From the NCBI GenBank assembly GCA_934675115.1, contig CAKUPH010000049.1:1-15836 (forward strand): a stretch of 15,836 nt of DNA. The letters are read 5' to 3'. Below the pieces are notes generated by a model. That model saw only the letters and a list, made by a program, of their open reading frames with translations. It did not search any database and had not been told where the DNA came from. Below, in pieces: positions 4,905 through 10,836 of this stretch; position 1 is the first letter of the stretch, and each line of letters begins with the position of its first letter. Source of the stretch: an uncultured Oscillospiraceae bacterium. GTDB taxonomy: Bacteria > Bacillota > Clostridia > Oscillospirales > Oscillospiraceae. Made by a program: the position numbers and the translations under genes.

Positions 4905-6725
4905 TTACACCAGCTCCAGCACGATCTGGCCGGTGTACTCGCCGGGGTGCAGGGGCTGCTCCGCACCGTCCACGGTCAGGCGCAGTGCGCCGGAGGCGGC
5001 CTTCAGTGCCGCGCCGGGGGCGATGTCCAGCCGGGTGAGGTAGCTGGTGCCGGTGACGTTCCACACCGCCTTGTCGCCCAGATGGACGATGGTTCCGTTG
5101 TTGATGGCGGGGGCGGGGGTCTGGGTGATGTTGCTCAGCTCCTCGCAGTTCTCCCGGGTGATCTGGGTCACGCCCTCGCGGTAGGCGTAATCAGCGGAGC
5201 TGATGATGCCGTTGACGGTGGCGTTCTCCACGGTGACTTCCATGTTCTTCGCGCCCATCAGCGTGTCGCCGATGAAGCCGCGGAGCTTGTCCGACCCGGG
5301 GGGAGGGGGAGGAGGAGGGGGGCAGTCCGCCGGACGGGGCAGGCGGAAGTTGCACTGGCGGAAGTTGGTGGTGGAGTTCAGGAAATTGCCGGTGGCGGTC
5401 ATGTTGGTGATGCGGACAAAGATGTCCTCGTCTTCGATGCCGGCGGTGAGGTCCCGGTCGTCCCGCACGTCCACCTTGCCGATGGGCACGATGAAGGGAT
5501 CGTCGCACATGCCCACGTCGTCGTTGTCCATCAGCTGGAGAATGGTGCCGTTCTCCGGCTCCATGCGGGCGCCGTCCAGCTCGATGTGCAGGTTGGAGCC
5601 CTTGACCACGATGTTGGACGCCTTGGTGCGCATGGTGGCGCCGGAATTGATCTTCAGCCAGCCGCCGTTGTGCCGGTGGCAGAACACGCCGAAGCGCTTG
5701 GAGTTGACCACGGTGCCGTTCTTGAACTCCACGCAGCCGTTGCCGAGGCTCATCAGCGCGGCGGTGTAGGCCACGTTGAAGGTGGAGCCGCTGGCGGTGT
5801 TGATGCAGCCGGGCTGGTCAAAGGAATCGTAGTCGAACATGATATCGTCGCAGATGCAGAAGAAGCCGTAGCCGTTGTCGCCGAGGATCTCAATGAGGGA
5901 GTCGTTGATGTTCATGCGGTTGACGCAGGCGCCGTCGATGCTCAGCACGCCCCAGCGGTTGCACGTCACGTGGCTGCGGTTGATGGTCAGGGTGCCCTTT
6001 TCCGCCAGATTCAGCGTCCGGGCGTTGCCCCGCAGACCGATGGACCAGGGCGGCTCGACCATGCGTCCGGCCTCCTTGGCGGCCACGTACTCCTCGGGGG
6101 TGGGCTCGTCGGCCCAGCCGGTGAGCTCGCTGTCGTTCACCTCCACCACGGACTCGCCGCCCACGAACAGGGTGCCGCGGCCGATGCCGTTGTTGTGGAT
6201 GCGGGTGTTGTTGATGGTGAGCTTCGTTTTGCCGGAGGTGGCGATGGCTGCGCCCATGCCCACGAAATCGTCGGTGCCGTCGCCGTACAGCGCGATGTCG
6301 GCGTTATTGATCTCGTACCTGGTGTCGCCGGTGAGGTAGAAGCCGTTGAAGTCCCACTCATGGGACTCGATGCGGATGTTCTCCGCCTTCTCGTCGGTGA
6401 CGGTGCCGCCCTGAACGGCGGCGGCCACGGAGCTGTCCGCCACGATCTTGCCGTCATTCACGATGACGCCTGCGTGGTAGTTGCTGATGGTCTCCTCGCC
6501 GAAGCGCAGGGAGCTGCGGGTAAAGTTATCGCAGACGGTGATGCGCACGTCGCCCTCGTAGACGCCGGGGGCGGGGGTGCGGGTCACGCCGTCCACCGTC
6601 AGGGTGAGGTACTTCCCCTCGGGGGCGGCGATGGACGCGCCGGGGGCGATGGTGAGGGCGGCCAGCTCGGTGGTCTCCGCCACCGTCCAGACGCCGCTGT
6701 CCACGACTTTGGTTTCTTTCGCCAT
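4905..6725 (-). CDS. Right-handed parallel beta-helix protein with duplicated end modules
   Basis: The predicted protein is 606 aa. ATG 6725 was preferred to ATG 6734, because AAAGG touches the latter but is about 9 nt from the former. Residues about 80-460 show short repeated strands with Asn/Asp/Gly turns (TKLTINNTRIHNNGIG, GTLTINRSHVTCNRWGVLSI, SNLHIELDGARM), the pattern of pectate-lyase-like beta helices. A run of eight prolines near residue 470 leads to the C-terminal part. Residues about 12-64 and 554-606 are homologous to each other (both VW-x-V, IAPGA, LTVDG, PG-x-Y-x-G), like matching caps. No signal peptide, membrane segment or sortase/S-layer signal is seen, so a cytoplasmic place or unusual export is implied. 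No catalytic site is recognised. It is divergent from a PhlG-like hydrolase. Fold confident, function unknown. Confidence 0.85.
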   Translation of the reverse strand: MAKETKVVDSGVWTVAETTELAALTIAPGASIAAPEGKYLTLTVDGVTRTPAPGVYEGDVRITVCDNFTRSSLRFGEETISNYHAGVIVNDGKIVADSSVAAAVQGGTVTDEKAENIRIESHEWDFNGFYLTGDTRYEINNADIALYGDGTDDFVGMGAAIATSGKTKLTINNTRIHNNGIGRGTLFVGGESVVEVNDSELTGWADEPTPEEYVAAKEAGRMVEPPWSIGLRGNARTLNLAEKGTLTINRSHVTCNRWGVLSIDGACVNRMNINDSLIEILGDNGYGFFCICDDIMFDYDSFDQPGCINTASGSTFNVAYTAALMSLGNGCVEFKNGTVVNSKRFGVFCHRHNGGWLKINSGATMRTKASNIVVKGSNLHIELDGARMEPENGTILQLMDNDDVGMCDDPFIVPIGKVDVRDDRDLTAGIEDEDIFVRITNMTATGNFLNSTTNFRQCNFRLPRPADCPPPPPPPPGSDKLRGFIGDTLMGAKNMEVTVENATVNGIISSADYAYREGVTQITRENCEELSNITQTPAPAINNGTIVHLGDKAVWNVTGTSYLTRLDIAPGAALKAASGALRLTVDGAEQPLHPGEYTGQIVLELV

Positions 6726-6764
6726 ATGATCCATCCTTTCATGGCAGTTTTCAACAGGACTGAT

Positions 6765-6892
6765 TCAAATTGTCCGGGCCCGCCCGGCCGGTCAAAATCG
6801 CCGGGTATGGAATCCCATATTCAGAATGATAGCACAGACCGCCCGAAATGTCTTTGTCCCCGGCAGGTAAAATACGGGGGTCAAATTGTCCG
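6765..6892 (+). repeat. 12-bp exact direct repeat in the divergent promoter region
   Basis: TCAAATTGTCCG occurs at 6765-6776 and 6881-6892, spacing 116 bp. One copy is in the leader of the beta-helix gene; the other is 37 bp upstream of the -35 box of the hydrolase gene. A related TCAAAATCGCCGG starts at 6792. They may be binding sites of a common regulator not present in this window. Confidence 0.5.
6826..6854 (-). promoter_or_regulatory. Possible promoter of the beta-helix gene
   Basis: Minus strand AAGACA (6854-6849), 17-bp spacer, TATCAT (6831-6826) with an upstream TG (extended -10). The -35 box is weak, which fits a regulated promoter. The leader to the start codon would be about 95 nt. 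Confidence 0.5.
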
Positions 6893-6929
6893 CGTCGGCT
6901 CATTCGCGTCATTTCCACCGCCCCCCCCC

Positions 6930-6958
6930 TTGCGAAATAATTATTTTCGATGTAAAAT
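6930..6958 (+). promoter_or_regulatory. Promoter of the PhlG-like gene, preceded by a C9 tract
   Basis: TTGCGA (6930-6935), 17-bp AT-rich spacer, TAAAAT (6953-6958), with the GTG start 28 nt downstream. A run of nine C (6921-6929) touches the -35 box. Confidence 0.7.
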
Positions 6959-6985
6959 GGGACAAACGCGAAAGGAGCGATCACC

Positions 6986-7771
6986 GTGAGCGACCTCAAC
7001 TATATCCCAAACGGCGGGCAGACCTATATGCCCTTCCAGAAAAATATCCACGTGCCCCAGCTGGACTTCACCCCGCTGGACCGTCCGACGCCCCTCATCC
7101 CCGACTTTGAGCTGACCGACGAAGCCAAGGCCAAGGGCTGGGTCATCGCTTCCCCGGTCCAGCACTTCCTCCCCGGCGTGGAGCCGGAGATGCTGGACTG
7201 GTGGTGGGCCAACATGGAGAAGGGGTACTACCTTTGGGCCCCCGGCTCCCACAAGCGGTTCAGCTGGGTCCGCGCCCCGTGGGAGGTGGGCTTTCTCAAG
7301 TCCTCCCACATGATCTCCGAGGCCATGGTCCCCGGCAAGCCCGTTTTCGGCGGCGACGGCATCCAGATCCACCGGCTGGATCTGGACAACTACTTCCCCC
7401 TCACCGCCAGCCTGAGCCACGTCATCGTGGAGGGCACCTTTAACTCCAAGAATGAGTTCTGCGACATGACCATCCACATGTGGGAGGCTGCCCCCGGCGG
7501 TTCCAACCACTATACCTGCTCCGTTGTGAACACCAGGTGCTCCATGCCGCCTGACTTCGTGCTGGCGGATCCTGCCTCCGCCCCCTCCGATGAGATGCGG
7601 GCGTTCCACGCCGAGTACGAGGCCAGCCGCTGGCCGGTGTTCCTGCCCACCCTGTACCGCCTGTGGGAGGGCCACCCCGACCCTACCCAGAACGTGGCCT
7701 GCGACCTGTCCGTCCGCTGGGAGGACGGCCATATCCGCTACAACGCCGAAAACGGTCCCGTGACCTTCTGA
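6986..7771 (+). CDS. PhlG/phloretin-hydrolase-like C-C bond hydrolase
   Basis: The 261-aa protein resembles the 2,4-diacetylphloroglucinol hydrolase (PhlG) family, which also holds the phloretin hydrolase of the gut bacterium Eubacterium ramulus. These zinc enzymes cut a C-C bond between an acyl chain and a phloroglucinol ring. Visible family features: HFLPGVEPEMLDWWWANM (60-77), then YYLWAPGSHKRFSW (81-94), then a Glu at 112 and an HxxxE pair at His208/Glu212. In PhlG, as I recall, the ligands are His129, Glu160, His270 and Glu274; the HxxxE spacing matches and His89/Glu112 are the likely other two. The protein has no signal peptide, so it is cytoplasmic. GTG 6986 has AAAGGAG 9 nt upstream. 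It is divergent from the beta-helix gene and ends in a strong terminator. Family membership is likely; the substrate is inference. Confidence 0.75.
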   Translation: MSDLNYIPNGGQTYMPFQKNIHVPQLDFTPLDRPTPLIPDFELTDEAKAKGWVIASPVQHFLPGVEPEMLDWWWANMEKGYYLWAPGSHKRFSWVRAPWEVGFLKSSHMISEAMVPGKPVFGGDGIQIHRLDLDNYFPLTASLSHVIVEGTFNSKNEFCDMTIHMWEAAPGGSNHYTCSVVNTRCSMPPDFVLADPASAPSDEMRAFHAEYEASRWPVFLPTLYRLWEGHPDPTQNVACDLSVRWEDGHIRYNAENGPVTF

Positions 7772-7789
7772 AGCTGTCTCAAAGCACGC

Positions 7790-7829
7790 AAAAAACGCCC
7801 TGCTTTTTGGAAAAAGCAGGGCGTTTTTT
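7790..7829. terminator. Strong bidirectional terminator
   Basis: A perfect 19-bp stem (7790-7808 with 7811-7829) with only GG in the loop position. Six A at the start and six T at the end make it an intrinsic terminator in both directions. It separates the converging hydrolase (+) and M23 peptidase (-) genes. Confidence 0.95.
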
Positions 7830-7853
7830 CTTCCTTTTTTATTGGAAAACAGT

Positions 7854-8597
7854 TCAATCGGGCAGATATTCCTCCGGATCGGCGGGCAGGTCGTTCTTGT
7901 ACATGGCGAAGTGCAGATGGGACGCCCGGCCGCTCTCCGCGGCGGCGGTGTCCCCCACGGAGCCGATGACGTCGCCGGTGCGGACGCTGTCTCCCTCCGC
8001 TACCGTGGGCTTGGCGGCCAGATTGGAGTAGACGCTAGCAAGGCCGTTCCCATGGTCAATGACCACGGTGGTGCCCATGAGCTCGTCGTCATACACCTCG
8101 CTCACCGTGCCCGCCGCGGTGGCCAGTACCTTCGTCCCCAGCGAGGACGCGATGTCCAGCCCCTCGTGGGTGCGCCAGTCCAGCATGGTCTCGTCATAGA
8201 GCAGCGTCTCCACGCTGTACGACGCGATGACCGCTCCCTTTACCGGCCACGTGAACACCAGTGCCGCGGGCTTCACCGTCTCGGTCGGCTCCGGGCTGCT
8301 GTCCGGCATCTCCGTGGGCGGGACAGAGGGCGTCAGGGTGGGCACGGGGCTGGGGCTTGCCGCCGGCCGGGCCGTGGGCTGGACAGACGGGCTGGGCCGG
8401 GCGGCGGTCTGATCGTCCGGCATCTGTGTAGTCCCCGCCGCTGCGGCGGACGGTTCCTCTCCCGCCCCCGCGATGGAGCGCATGAGAAAATAGCCGGACA
8501 CGCCGATGGCCGCCACGCACAGCAGCACCACAAGGTAGAAGCCCTTGCCGCTGATAAACTCGGTCGCTTTGTCAAAGAAGTTCGGTTTCCGATTCAT
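7854..8597 (-). CDS. M23 (LytM) peptidase, SpoIIQ-like, membrane anchored
   Basis: The predicted protein is 247 aa. ATG 8597 was chosen since GGAGG lies 8 nt upstream; an in-frame GTG at 8606 overlaps that site. One membrane helix at about residues 18-38 (GKGFYLVVLLCVAAIGVSGY) is followed by a Pro/Ser/Thr-rich linker (about 48-112) and a LytM domain (115-247). Metal ligands are present: His144 and Asp148 in THEGLDIA, and His229 in SHLHF (with His227 as the catalytic His), so it may be a working endopeptidase, unlike the degenerate Bacillus SpoIIQ. The build matches clostridial SpoIIQ, which in the forespore membrane pairs with SpoIIIAH during engulfment. No other sporulation gene is nearby, so a vegetative wall hydrolase remains possible. 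Its ribosome site is inside a perfect hairpin. Confidence 0.85.
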   Translation of the reverse strand: MNRKPNFFDKATEFISGKGFYLVVLLCVAAIGVSGYFLMRSIAGAGEEPSAAAAGTTQMPDDQTAARPSPSVQPTARPAASPSPVPTLTPSVPPTEMPDSSPEPTETVKPAALVFTWPVKGAVIASYSVETLLYDETMLDWRTHEGLDIASSLGTKVLATAAGTVSEVYDDELMGTTVVIDHGNGLASVYSNLAAKPTVAEGDSVRTGDVIGSVGDTAAAESGRASHLHFAMYKNDLPADPEEYLPD

Positions 8598-8601
8598 TGT
8601 A

Positions 8602-8639
8602 AACACCTCCGCCCATAGTTTTGACAGGACGGAGGTGTT
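8602..8639 (-). promoter_or_regulatory. Ribosome-site-sequestering hairpin in the M23 leader
   Basis: AACACCTCCG (8602-8611) and CGGAGGTGTT (8630-8639) are exact inverse complements. In the leftward mRNA the 3' arm contains the GGAGGTG ribosome site, 18 nt of loop separate the arms, and the start codon follows after 4 nt. If it forms, translation would be blocked. No clear promoter was seen in 8640-8730, which also has an 8-bp repeat GTTTCCGG (8661-8668)/CCGGAAAC (8710-8717). Confidence 0.6.
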
Positions 8640-8727
8640 CTAAACAAAAAGATGGATATGGTTTCCGGCGTTTTGGCCGGGGCCGCGCGGTCCACCGGGG
8701 ACGGAAGCTCCGGAAACAGGGCGGGGA

Positions 8728-8767
8728 AATAAAAAAGTTCTGAATCCTTTGCGGATCCAGAACTTTT
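8728..8767 (-). terminator. Terminator of tRNA-Val
   Basis: AAAAGTTCTGAATCC (8733-8747) pairs with GGATCCAGAACTTTT (8753-8767) at 14 of 15 positions around a 5-nt loop. On the minus strand it ends GAACTTTTTTATTT. It lies right after the tRNA CCA. Confidence 0.9.
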
Positions 8768-8769
8768 CA

Positions 8770-8846
8770 TGGTGGACAGTACAGGACTCGAACCTGTGAC
8801 CCCCTGCACGTCAAGCAGGTGCTCATACCAGCTGAGCTAACTGTCC
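8770..8846 (-). tRNA. tRNA-Val (anticodon GAC), CCA encoded
   Basis: The minus strand folds as acceptor GGACAGT/ACTGTCC, D arm GCTC/GAGC with a 9-nt loop containing GG, anticodon stem CCTGC/GCAGG with loop TTGACGT (anticodon GAC), variable GGGTC, T arm ACAGG/CCTGT with loop TTCGAGT, discriminator A, CCA. Total 77 nt. It reads GUC/GUU valine codons. It is a single tRNA unit with its own consensus promoter and terminator. Confidence 0.95.
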
Positions 8847-8868
8847 ATATTTTCAGCGGGCGAATGTC

Positions 8869-8897
8869 ATTATAACCGGTCACACAGCTATTGTCAA
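8869..8897 (-). promoter_or_regulatory. Consensus promoter of tRNA-Val
   Basis: Minus strand TTGACA (8897-8892), 17-bp spacer, TATAAT (8874-8869): a perfect sigma-A match about 23 nt above the mature tRNA end. Its -35 box overlaps the -35 box of the rightward promoter. Confidence 0.88.
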
Positions 8898-8919
8898 GCG
8901 TTTTTTTCCATGTTATACT
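8891..8919 (+). promoter_or_regulatory. Promoter of the alpha/beta hydrolase-SDR unit
   Basis: TTGTCA (8891-8896), 17-bp spacer, extended -10 TGTTATACT (TATACT 8914-8919). The ATG is about 49 nt downstream. It shares the TTGTCAA heptamer with the leftward tRNA-Val promoter. Confidence 0.75.
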
Positions 8920-8967
8920 CAGAAAAAAGAGAAAAACACAAAAACTGCGAAGAAGGACGTGGCGGTT

Positions 8968-9816
8968 ATGATCTATAAAACCATTGCAAGGGAAGAGCTG
9001 AACGTCCCCGTGCCCGGCGGGGAAAAGGTGCGCCTGCGGGCCTATCTGCGGCCCAAGCGTGGCGTGCTGGCCGACGACGGGCGCCGCTGGGCGGTGATCG
9101 TGTGCCCCGGCGGCGGCTACCGGGTGCTGGCCCACAGCGAGGGGGAGCCGGTGGCGCTGGCCTTTCTGGCGGCGGGGATGCAGGCCTTTGTGCTGGATTA
9201 CAGCCTTGCCCCGGTGCGCTACCCCGCGGCGCTGATGGAGCTGGCGGCGTCGGTGGCCTGGGTGCGCCGCCACGCGGAGGAGTACGGCATCGATCCCGAC
9301 AGGATCGCCGTCTGCGGCTTTTCCGCCGGAGGGCATCTGGCGGGCTGCGCCGCCAACCTGTGGAACACCCCGGTGCTGGAGCCGCTGGGCCTGCGGCCGG
9401 AGGAGATGTGGCCGGACGCGGCTATCCTGTGCTATCCCCTCATCACGTCGGAGGCCCGGGAGGGCCATCTGCTGAACTTTAACAGCCTGCTGGGCGAGGG
9501 CGTGCCGGTGCCGCCGGAGCTTTCACTGGAGAAGTCGGTGTCGGCCCTGACACCGCCCACCTTCCTGTGGGCCACGGTGTCGGACGCCACCGTGCCGGTG
9601 GAGAACACCATGCTGTACGCCGACGCGCTGCGGCGGGCGGGGGTGCCCTTCGAGCTGCACCTCTACGCCGACGGGCCCCACGCCATGGGCCTTGCCACGG
9701 CGGAGTCGGCCTGGCGGCCGGAGTACGAAAATCCCCACGTGGCCACGTGGCACCGGCTGTGCGTGGAATGGCTGCATACGCTGAGGGCCAGGGGTTCCGG
9801 GAGAATGAAGGGGTGA
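8968..9816 (+). CDS. Alpha/beta hydrolase, acetyl-xylan-esterase/BD-FAE-like
   Basis: The predicted protein is 282 aa. ATG 8968 is chosen: AAGAAGGA is 10 nt upstream, while an in-frame GTG at 8959 is only 1 nt from it. The fold and motifs are those of serine esterases of the acetyl-xylan esterase/BD-FAE (esterase-lipase) group: oxyanion motif CPGGGY (46-51), nucleophile Ser119 in GFSAGG, acid Asp206 in SDATVPVEN, and base His238 in GPHAMGL. There is no signal peptide, so it probably acts on small acylated sugars or other imported esters in the cytoplasm. The SDR gene begins 4 nt after its stop, so the two are co-transcribed. Substrate unknown; deacetylation of plant-derived oligosaccharides is a family-based guess. 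Confidence 0.9.
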   Translation: MIYKTIAREELNVPVPGGEKVRLRAYLRPKRGVLADDGRRWAVIVCPGGGYRVLAHSEGEPVALAFLAAGMQAFVLDYSLAPVRYPAALMELAASVAWVRRHAEEYGIDPDRIAVCGFSAGGHLAGCAANLWNTPVLEPLGLRPEEMWPDAAILCYPLITSEAREGHLLNFNSLLGEGVPVPPELSLEKSVSALTPPTFLWATVSDATVPVENTMLYADALRRAGVPFELHLYADGPHAMGLATAESAWRPEYENPHVATWHRLCVEWLHTLRARGSGRMKG

Positions 9817-9820
9817 GAGC

Positions 9821-10552
9821 ATGAAGTACGCGCTGATCACCGGGGCGTCCGGCGGCATCGGGGCCGCGACTGCCCGGGAGTTTGCCCGGCGGGGCTGGGG
9901 CGTTGCCATCCACTATCATCATGGCGCGGAAAAAGCAGCGGCGCTGGCGGAGGAATTGTCAAAAACTGGCGTTCCTGTGATGACGGTGCAGGCCGATGTG
10001 GCCGACCGGGGGCAGGTGGAGCGGATGGTTGACAATGTGTTGGATAAATTTTGTCAACTTGACATTTTGGTATGCAATGCCGGGCTGTCTCACATCGGCC
10101 TGCTCAGTGATATTGACGAGGAAGAGTGGCGGCGGCTGTTCGCCGTGAACGTGGACGGCGTGTACCACTGCTGCCGGGCGGCCATGCCCCATTTTATCCA
10201 CCGGAAGACGGGGAGCATCGTCACCGTGGCCTCCATGTGGGGGCAGGTGGGGGCGTCCTGCGAGGTGGCCTATTCCGCCACAAAGGGGGCGGTGATCGCC
10301 TTCACGAAGGCGCTGGCCAAAGAGCTTGGGCCCAGCGGGATACGGGTCAACTGCGTGTCTCCCGGCACCATAGATACCGAAATGAACCACCACCTGACGG
10401 CGGAGGATCTGGCCGCGCTGGCGGAGGAGACGCCGCTGGAGCGCATCGGAACGCCGGAGGAAGCGGCCCGGGCCATCGCCTTTCTGGCGGGGGACGAGGC
10501 GTCCTTTATCACCGGTCAGGTGCTGGCTCCCAACGGCGGAATGGTGATCTGA
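9821..10552 (+). CDS. SDR oxidoreductase, EF-P 5-aminopentanone reductase-like (YmfI) or FabG-like
   Basis: The 243-aa protein is a classical short-chain dehydrogenase. It has the cofactor motif TGASGGIG (7-14), Asp59, NAG (86-88), Asn110 and the catalytic triad Ser138, Tyr151, Lys155. The run VASMWGQVGASCEVAYSATK and the end FITGQVLAPNGGMVI closely recall the clostridial proteins named elongation factor P 5-aminopentanone reductase. In Bacillus, YmfI reduces the EF-P lysine modification to 5-aminopentanol, needed for swarming. A 3-oxoacyl-ACP reductase is the alternative. GGGGTGAG precedes ATG 9821, overlapping the end of the esterase gene. A stretch of about 50 nt at 10025-10075 is AT-rich and holds an inverted repeat, unlike the rest of the gene (see findings). 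Family certain; EF-P role moderately likely. Confidence 0.88.
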   Translation: MKYALITGASGGIGAATAREFARRGWGVAIHYHHGAEKAAALAEELSKTGVPVMTVQADVADRGQVERMVDNVLDKFCQLDILVCNAGLSHIGLLSDIDEEEWRRLFAVNVDGVYHCCRAAMPHFIHRKTGSIVTVASMWGQVGASCEVAYSATKGAVIAFTKALAKELGPSGIRVNCVSPGTIDTEMNHHLTAEDLAALAEETPLERIGTPEEAARAIAFLAGDEASFITGQVLAPNGGMVI

Positions 10553-10577
10553 AATACGCCTGTCGTCAATATAGAAC

Positions 10578-10616
10578 ACAATGACCGTCCTGTGTGGACG
10601 GTCATTGTTGCTTTTT
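10578..10616 (+). terminator. Terminator of the esterase-SDR unit
   Basis: A perfect 13-bp stem, ACAATGACCGTCC (10578-10590) and GGACGGTCATTGT (10596-10608), with a 5-nt loop, followed by TGCTTTTT. Confidence 0.92.
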
Positions 10617-10620
10617 ACAG

Positions 10621-10649
10621 TTGACAATTTCGGAAAATAAAAATATAAT
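10621..10649 (+). promoter_or_regulatory. Consensus sigma-A promoter of the liv operon inside an inverted repeat
   Basis: TTGACA (10621-10626), 17-bp spacer, TATAAT (10644-10649), both boxes perfect. A perfect 10-bp inverted repeat, GTTGACAATT (10620-10629) and AATTGTCAAC (10647-10656), overlays both boxes, an ideal place for a repressor dimer. Confidence 0.85.
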
Positions 10650-10656
10650 TGTCAAC

Positions 10657-10836
10657 AATCTCAGAGGCGACCAAACGGAGGATAAAGCGTTGCCTTTGCG
10701 GAGCTGACGGCGGAGAGACCGGATAAAACACCGCGGTTTCCGCGCGAAAACAGTCGTTTTTTCGAAGAAACGGCGGGTTTTTGTGAGACGTGTGATTCGT
10801 TAACACAGGCAGTTGCATATTTAGGAGGTAAAAGAA
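10657..10836 (+). promoter_or_regulatory. Long 5' leader of the liv operon
   Basis: About 180 nt lie between the promoter and livK. Visible structure: a GC hairpin CGCGG (10732-10736)/CCGCG (10740-10744) and a T-run with flanking inverse repeat around 10755-10773. I see no riboswitch class I can name and no amino-acid-rich leader peptide. The livK ribosome site AGGAGG ends the region. Confidence 0.4.

Noticed and set aside
4890..6989. Long open frame (+) opposite the beta-helix gene, 699 codons
   Set aside because: Val/Gly/His/Asp-rich shadow of a well-formed beta-helix gene that has its own ribosome site and terminator on the other strand.
8661..8717. GTTTCCGG/CCGGAAAC inverted repeat as a terminator
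   Set aside because: 41-nt gap between short arms and no T-run; not convincing.
8959..8967. Upstream GTG start of the alpha/beta hydrolase
   Set aside because: Only 1 nt from the ribosome site; ATG 8968 has workable spacing.
10791..10808. CRP-like site TGTGATTCGTTAACACA before livK
   Set aside because: Spacing and half sites are imperfect and CRP control of this type is not typical in clostridia; probably chance.
10657..10836. Known riboswitch, T-box or leucine attenuator in the liv leader
   Set aside because: No T-box specifier/antiterminator sequence, no run of Leu/Ile/Val codons after a ribosome site, and no conserved riboswitch core that I can recognise.
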